This document shows positions 12,842 through 16,587 of a stretch of 16,587 nucleotides of DNA, piece by piece. The position numbers and the translations under genes were made by a program. Origin of the DNA: DATADD01 sp036258675 (GTDB lineage Bacteria; Actinomycetota; CADDZG01; WHSQ01). Within the stretch, counting starts at the first letter, position 1. Each line of letters starts with the position of its first letter. Location of the stretch: the NCBI GenBank assembly GCA_036258675.1, contig DATADD010000144.1:1-16587 (forward strand). Reading direction: 5' to 3'. The notes under the pieces were generated by a model that was not told the DNA's origin, did not search any database, and worked only from the letters and a program-made list of their open reading frames with translations.

Positions 12842-14683
12842 ATGAGGACAAGGGTTGCGTTGCTGCTCGCCGTCGCGACGGGGCTGGCCTCCGCGGGACT
12901 GACTGCATCGTCCGCGGCTCCGAACGATCAGGTCAACCTCAAGCTGCAGAGGCTTCTAGATCTCGACGGCGGCGTCCACGCCGTGCCTCCGGAGGAGGCC
13001 GCCCTGCTCAGGCGCATCGAGCGCTTCCGGTGCCGGACGTCGGGGGCTCCGTCGCCGTCACTGGACATCAGCTGCAACACGCGCCGCCTCAACCAGCACT
13101 TCGGGCCGGACAACGAGATCGCGATCGCGGTCGACCCGGAGGATCCCGATCATCTGCTCGCCGGCTCCAACGACTACTTCTACCGGTTCAACAACCGGAC
13201 CGGTGAGAGGTTGGCGAACACGCCGACCGGGTTCTTCACCTCGTTCGACGGCGGGCGCACCTGGCTCGACGGGCAGATCCCGTTCGGGCGCAACAACCAG
13301 GCCGGGGACCCCGCGCCCGCCTTCGACGCCAAGCACGACGTCGCCCTGATGGCGAGCCTCGACTTCCTGCGCGACCCCGTCGGCGGGGTCGCCGCCAACG
13401 GACACGTCACGGTGAGCCGCTCGACCGACGGAGGCCGCCACTGGAGCGAGCCCGTCCAGGTGATGCGCGGCCGCGGCGCGGACACCTCGGAGACGCAGGT
13501 GTTCTGGGACAAGGAGTGGCTCGCCGTCGACAACAACCCCGACTCGCCCTACTACGGACGCGCCTACCTGACCGCAACGAGGTTCTTCGGCGGGCCCGTC
13601 TACCGGGAATCGCCCATCTACCTGAGCTACTCCGACGACGGGGGACGGACGTGGACGCGCCCCAAGGTCATCTCGGGGTCCCACCCCACATGCACGTTCC
13701 AGTCGTCGGGCGGCGGAACGGAGTGCGACGAGGACCAGTACTCGATCCCCGAGGTCGCGTCCGACGGCACGGTGTACGTGCACTTCATCAACGCTCAGAA
13801 CGAGTCGGAGTGGGAGGTAGGACTCGACTTCGACAGCACCCTGATGGTCGTCACATCGCACAACGGCGGGCGGTCGTTCTCGGATCCGGTTCCGGCCGTC
13901 CAGCTCGAGGACGGGCTCAGCGACATGCCCTACCAGTTCCTCGGACGCCAGACGATATGGGGCCACCAGTTCAGGTGGGTCCCCTACGGCAACATCTCCG
14001 TCGACCCCGACGACCCCGACGAGCTCGTCATCGTCTTCGCCGACCGCGGCAGGCCCAACCCGCGCGCCACGGAGGAGTGCTTCTTCACGCTCCCCGGGGA
14101 GCCGCCCCGCTACGACCCCTGCCGCGCCGGGCCCGGCCTCGACACCGACGTCTACATGGTGAGCTCGCACAACGGCGCCCGGTCGTGGTCGGCGCGGACG
14201 ACGATCGACGGGTCAGCGGGATCCGCCTGGTTCCCGTGGGCCGACCACGGTCCCGACGGGACGCTCGCGGTCGGTTACGACGAAGACCTCGAGCGGGCCC
14301 CCGCGGACCACTTCAACCACTACCTGTGGGTCGAGGGCGGCGGCTCGGAGGCGCTGTTGCCCGACACCTCCGATCGGAACCGAGAGGCGACGGAGAACCC
14401 CGACATCTCGGTGACGCACTGGGCGGGCCAGTACGTGCCGCGCCCGGAGTGGCCGCGCATCTGCGGGCCCGAGGGCTACCGCGACCCGCCCGTCGCGAAC
14501 GCCGAGGGCAAGGACTGCAACGTCTTCCTCGGCGACTACACCGGCCTCGCGTGGGGCTCTGACGGCTCCCTCAACGTGGTCTGGACGGGGCTAAACAGGT
14601 GGGCGACGTCGCCGCAGCTCGACATCTACACCGGCCGGCGCCACGACGGCTACGTCCAGGACGCGATGTTCTTTCGGCAGTGA
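12842..14683 (+). CDS. Secreted Asp-box (BNR) repeat beta-propeller protein
   Basis: A 613-residue exported protein. Residues 1-26 are a Sec signal peptide (MRTRVALLLAVATGLASAG, then TASSAA before PND). Five Asp boxes of the S-x-D/N-x-G-x-x-W/F type are visible: SFDGGRTW (134-141), STDGGRHW (194-201), SDDGGRTW (264-271), SHNGGRSF (339-346) and SHNGARSW (442-449). They mark successive blades of a sialidase-like propeller. I cannot find the Arg triad and Asp/Glu-Tyr set that would prove sialidase activity, so the name is structural only. Cysteines (C64, C78, C284, C295, C413, C427, C541, C559) could form disulfides outside the cell. AGGGGG lies 4 bases before ATG 12842. The RTX-like gene follows after 22 bp, so the two are likely one operon and may act together at the cell surface. 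Confidence 0.85.
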   Translation: MRTRVALLLAVATGLASAGLTASSAAPNDQVNLKLQRLLDLDGGVHAVPPEEAALLRRIERFRCRTSGAPSPSLDISCNTRRLNQHFGPDNEIAIAVDPEDPDHLLAGSNDYFYRFNNRTGERLANTPTGFFTSFDGGRTWLDGQIPFGRNNQAGDPAPAFDAKHDVALMASLDFLRDPVGGVAANGHVTVSRSTDGGRHWSEPVQVMRGRGADTSETQVFWDKEWLAVDNNPDSPYYGRAYLTATRFFGGPVYRESPIYLSYSDDGGRTWTRPKVISGSHPTCTFQSSGGGTECDEDQYSIPEVASDGTVYVHFINAQNESEWEVGLDFDSTLMVVTSHNGGRSFSDPVPAVQLEDGLSDMPYQFLGRQTIWGHQFRWVPYGNISVDPDDPDELVIVFADRGRPNPRATEECFFTLPGEPPRYDPCRAGPGLDTDVYMVSSHNGARSWSARTTIDGSAGSAWFPWADHGPDGTLAVGYDEDLERAPADHFNHYLWVEGGGSEALLPDTSDRNREATENPDISVTHWAGQYVPRPEWPRICGPEGYRDPPVANAEGKDCNVFLGDYTGLAWGSDGSLNVVWTGLNRWATSPQLDIYTGRRHDGYVQDAMFFRQ

Positions 14684-14705
14684 GAGCGATGCAGAGGAGG
14701 TGTCC

Positions 14706-15485
14706 GTGAACAGGCGAGCGCTCGCTCTTGTCGCGGCCGGGACCGTGGCGGCCGGCGCGTCGACGGTCGGCTGGAGCTCCGCGGCGGCGCGCCCCAAGTG
14801 CCACGGTCGCACCGCGACGATCGTCGCGAAGGACCGCTTCATACGCGGGACCCGCGGTCCGGACGTCATCATCGGGACCGCGCGCAACGACACGATCAGG
14901 TCCAAGGGTGGCAAGGATCACATCTGTTCCATGCGCGGTGACGACGTGGTCGTCGGAGGGAAGAAGAAGGACCACGTCTCAGGAGGCAGGGGCAACGACA
15001 GCCTGCGGGGGAACAACGGCGCCGACATCCTCTGGGGTCAGGAGGGCAACGACCGGCTGAGCGGCGCCAAGGGCAGGGACCGGATCGCCGGCGGGCCCGG
15101 AGCCGACCGAGCTCGAGGAGGGCGCAAGGCCGACAGGCTCGTGGGGGGCACCGACAACGACAGGCTGCTCAGCGAGACCGGCGACGACCTCATCCTCGGT
15201 CGCGACGGCAACGACCGTCTGGGCGCCGGCGCCGGCAACGACGCCGTCCAGGGCCAGGACGGGTCGGACCGCATCTCCGGCGGCCCCGGACGCGACAACC
15301 TCGCGGGCGGGCTCGTGAACGACGACATCACCGGCGGGACCGGCCCCGACCGCTTGCGAGGGCGCGACGGCGACGACACGCTCGATGCCGTCGACTCGGT
15401 GAGCGGCAACGACTCCGTCAGTGGGGGACCCGGATCCGACACCTGCGACGCGGACCCGGGCGACGACACGACCAGGTGCGAGTAG
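14706..15485 (+). CDS. Secreted RTX-like calcium-binding repeat protein
   Basis: A 259-residue protein. Residues 1-28 form a Sec signal peptide (RRALALVAAGTVAAGAS then SSAAA). From about residue 45 to 245 the chain is a run of nonapeptides of the G-G-x-G-x-D-x-hydrophobic type (GGRGNDSLRG, GQEGNDRLSG, GGPGADRARG, GRDGNDRLGA, GGPGRDNLAG, GGTGPDRLRG, GRDGDDTLDA), which bind Ca2+ and fold as a parallel beta roll. It ends DTCDADPGDDTTRCE, a Cys-pair tail frequent in actinobacterial members. Classic RTX proteins use type I secretion; here a Sec signal replaces the C-terminal signal. The GTG at 14706 is chosen over GTG 14700 because AGGAGG (14695-14700) is 5 bases before it. No enzymatic or toxin domain is present, so structural or adhesive roles are likely. 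Confidence 0.85.
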   Translation: MNRRALALVAAGTVAAGASTVGWSSAAARPKCHGRTATIVAKDRFIRGTRGPDVIIGTARNDTIRSKGGKDHICSMRGDDVVVGGKKKDHVSGGRGNDSLRGNNGADILWGQEGNDRLSGAKGRDRIAGGPGADRARGGRKADRLVGGTDNDRLLSETGDDLILGRDGNDRLGAGAGNDAVQGQDGSDRISGGPGRDNLAGGLVNDDITGGTGPDRLRGRDGDDTLDAVDSVSGNDSVSGGPGSDTCDADPGDDTTRCE

Positions 15486-15510
15486 ACGCAGCTCTCTGAG
15501 CGGGTCGCGA

Positions 15511-15539
15511 CCTCCGGCCTTAGGAGGCCGCGCCGGAGG
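15511..15539. terminator. Strong hairpin after the RTX gene, probable transcription end
   Basis: CCTCCGGC (15511-15518) pairs exactly with GCCGGAGG (15532-15539). A competing inner hairpin, CGGCCT-TAGG-AGGCCG (15515-15530), is also possible. No T run follows, so if it terminates it does so as an actinobacterial-type hairpin without a U tract. It abuts repeat copy 2. Confidence 0.45.
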
Positions 15540-15597
15540 ACGGGAGCCGGAACCACGCTAGGCGGACGAAGTGGGGATGGTGGCTCCGGCTCCCGAT
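15539..15597 (+). repeat. Dispersed hairpin repeat, copy 2
   Basis: CGGGAGCCGGAACCAC (15541-15556) pairs with GTGGCTCCGGCTCCCG (15580-15595) at 15 of 16 positions, leaving a 23-nt loop. The loop core CTAGGCGGACGAAGTGG..GAT (15558-15578) matches copy 1, in opposite orientation, at 20 of 21 bases. One stem pair is A-T here and G-C in copy 1, a compensatory change. It lies in the intergenic space between the convergent RTX and YihY genes. Confidence 0.85.
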
Positions 15598-15723
15598 ACT
15601 CCAGACGATGCGCATGTCTCGCATGCCTTCTCCTCAGCTCCGCCGCTTCGCTGGCCCCATCTTAATCCGCGCGCGTTCGGTGGGAGGCTCTTTGGGGGCG
15701 ACCTCGAGGGGCGACTAAGGTGG

Positions 15724-16587
15724 TCAGGCCACCCCCTCTGCCTGGCGCTCGAGCTCGGCATTCAGCTCGCCGCCCACCAACACTGCGAGGGAACTGAAGT
15801 ACAGCCACAGGATGAGGACAACCACTCCTGCGTAGCTGCCATAGGTCTTGCCGTACGAGCTGAAGTTCTGAACGTAGAGGAAGAACAGCACCGACGCGGC
15901 CACCCAGAGGATGGCGCCGATAACCCCGCCCGGGCTGACCCATTGCCACGTCGGCGACTCACGATTAGGTCCCAGGAAGTAATACAGGGAGAAGAGGACG
16001 GCGATCGCGGCCAGCGTCAGGACCCATCCCAGAACCTCGAAGAACATCCCTTCGCCGAAGGTGAAGAACGGCGAGGGGACCCCGCCCAAGAGACCGGTGG
16101 CAACGAGGAGGACCAGCGCGATCGCGCGCTTACCGACGAACTTGCGGTCCTGCGGGACCTCATAGGCGACGTTTAGCCCGGACTGCAGCGCGACCATGCC
16201 CGCTGAGGCGCTCCACAGGGCCACGGCGATACCGCTGATCGCGGCAACCAGAGAGGCCGTCTCCGCAGCATTGTCCGCTTGCTCCATCGGTTGCGTGAGC
16301 ACACGAGCGGTTGCCGGGGGCAGGGTTGCCTCGATCGATTGGATCAATCCCGCAGGCTCAGCATCGATGAGCCCCATGACCCCCACGAAGGCGATCAGCG
16401 CAGGGAAGATCGCGAGGAAGAAATAATAGGCCATGCCGGCAGCGACGAGCGTGACGCGGTCGTCTTTGATCTCCTTTCCGGTGCGACGCAGCGTCGATCT
16501 CCAGTCGCGCGGCTCCAGCTCCAGCGGCGAGTCCGGGACCGGCCTGTCGCGGTGCCGGCGCAGCGAGGCCTTCGGCGAGGAGGAGGC
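15724..16587 (-). CDS. YihY/BrkB (UPF0761-type) integral membrane protein, 5'-truncated
   Basis: The frame is open from the window edge to TGA at 15726-15724, giving 287 residues without the start. Text reads WRSTLRRTGKEIKDDRVTLV (inferred cytoplasmic entry), then AAGMAYYFFLAIFPALIAFVG, the hallmark first membrane helix of the family. Further helices include ISGIAVALWSASAGMVAL, AIALVLLVATGLLGG, LGWVLTLAAIAVLFSLYYFLGP, WVSPGGVIGAILWVAASVLFFLYV and YAGVVVLILWLYFSSLAVLVGGELNAEL, ending in the family's conserved '.GAELNAE.E'. About six membrane spans are expected. The ATG at 16434 is internal: family similarity continues upstream of it. The family was once called ribonuclease BN or BrkB; transport or envelope roles have been proposed but none is firm. 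It converges on the RTX gene. Confidence 0.9.
   Translation of the reverse strand, partial: ASSSPKASLRRHRDRPVPDSPLELEPRDWRSTLRRTGKEIKDDRVTLVAAGMAYYFFLAIFPALIAFVGVMGLIDAEPAGLIQSIEATLPPATARVLTQPMEQADNAAETASLVAAISGIAVALWSASAGMVALQSGLNVAYEVPQDRKFVGKRAIALVLLVATGLLGGVPSPFFTFGEGMFFEVLGWVLTLAAIAVLFSLYYFLGPNRESPTWQWVSPGGVIGAILWVAASVLFFLYVQNFSSYGKTYGSYAGVVVLILWLYFSSLAVLVGGELNAELERQAEGVA

Noticed and set aside
12842..14683. Naming the Asp-box protein a sialidase
   Set aside because: Asp boxes occur in many propellers, and the catalytic Arg triad and Tyr/Glu pair could not be identified.
14880..15470. The repetitive RTX region as a nucleotide tandem repeat or CRISPR
   Set aside because: The periodicity is at protein level (nonapeptides, 27 nt) with variable codons; there are no conserved direct repeats with unique spacers.
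1..16587. tRNA, rRNA, transposase, phage or defence system
   Set aside because: No cloverleaf-like intergenic segment, rRNA text, DDE/HUH/recombinase motif, phage structural gene or known defence domain was seen on either strand.

Overview
The window is very G+C-rich (about 70% by eye). It has strong AGGAGG-type ribosome binding sites, frequent GTG starts, and several TANNNT boxes only 6-7 bases before a start codon, as in leaderless transcripts. Together with the protein types (DUF2243, BrkB/YihY, Asp-box secreted proteins, RTX-like proteins ending in a C..C pair), this suggests an uncultured or poorly studied member of the Actinomycetota. That assignment is inference; there is no rRNA or marker gene here.

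Layout. Bases 1-2700 hold ordinary chromosomal genes: the 3' end of a GNAT acetyltransferase, a decayed NhaA Na+/H+ antiporter with frameshifts and two internal deletions, a DUF2243 membrane protein, a small disordered protein and a DUF2071 protein. Bases 2780-4891 hold two small unknown ORFs, then a TetR regulator with a readable promoter and a palindromic candidate operator, then a two-domain VOC (CatE-like) dioxygenase, probably in one operon with the regulator. Bases 4947-11178 are dominated by three exported enzymes of the alkaline-phosphatase/phosphoesterase type: a formylglycine sulfatase, a phosphodiesterase-like candidate lipoprotein with an unusual domain order, and a PF04185 phosphoesterase. 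A fused family-2 glycosyltransferase/methyltransferase lies on the opposite strand between the first two. Bases 11579-15485 carry an orphan PAS histidine kinase, a secreted Asp-box beta-propeller protein and a secreted RTX-like calcium-binding protein. The window ends in the 5'-truncated gene of a YihY/BrkB membrane protein.

The least expected signal is a roughly 59-bp hairpin repeat. It occurs twice in opposite orientation (11472-11530 and 15539-15597), with a nearly invariant 21-nt loop core and one compensatory base-pair change in the stem. The two copies bracket the kinase/propeller/RTX block. I do not recognise the family.

Functionally, about five of fifteen genes encode exported proteins acting on sulfate or phosphate esters, or carrying Ca2+-binding or propeller scaffolds. 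A role in scavenging or remodelling surface or environmental glycans and phosphodiesters is a reasonable hypothesis, but nothing in the sequence proves a joint pathway. No CRISPR array, tRNA, rRNA, transposase or phage gene was seen.
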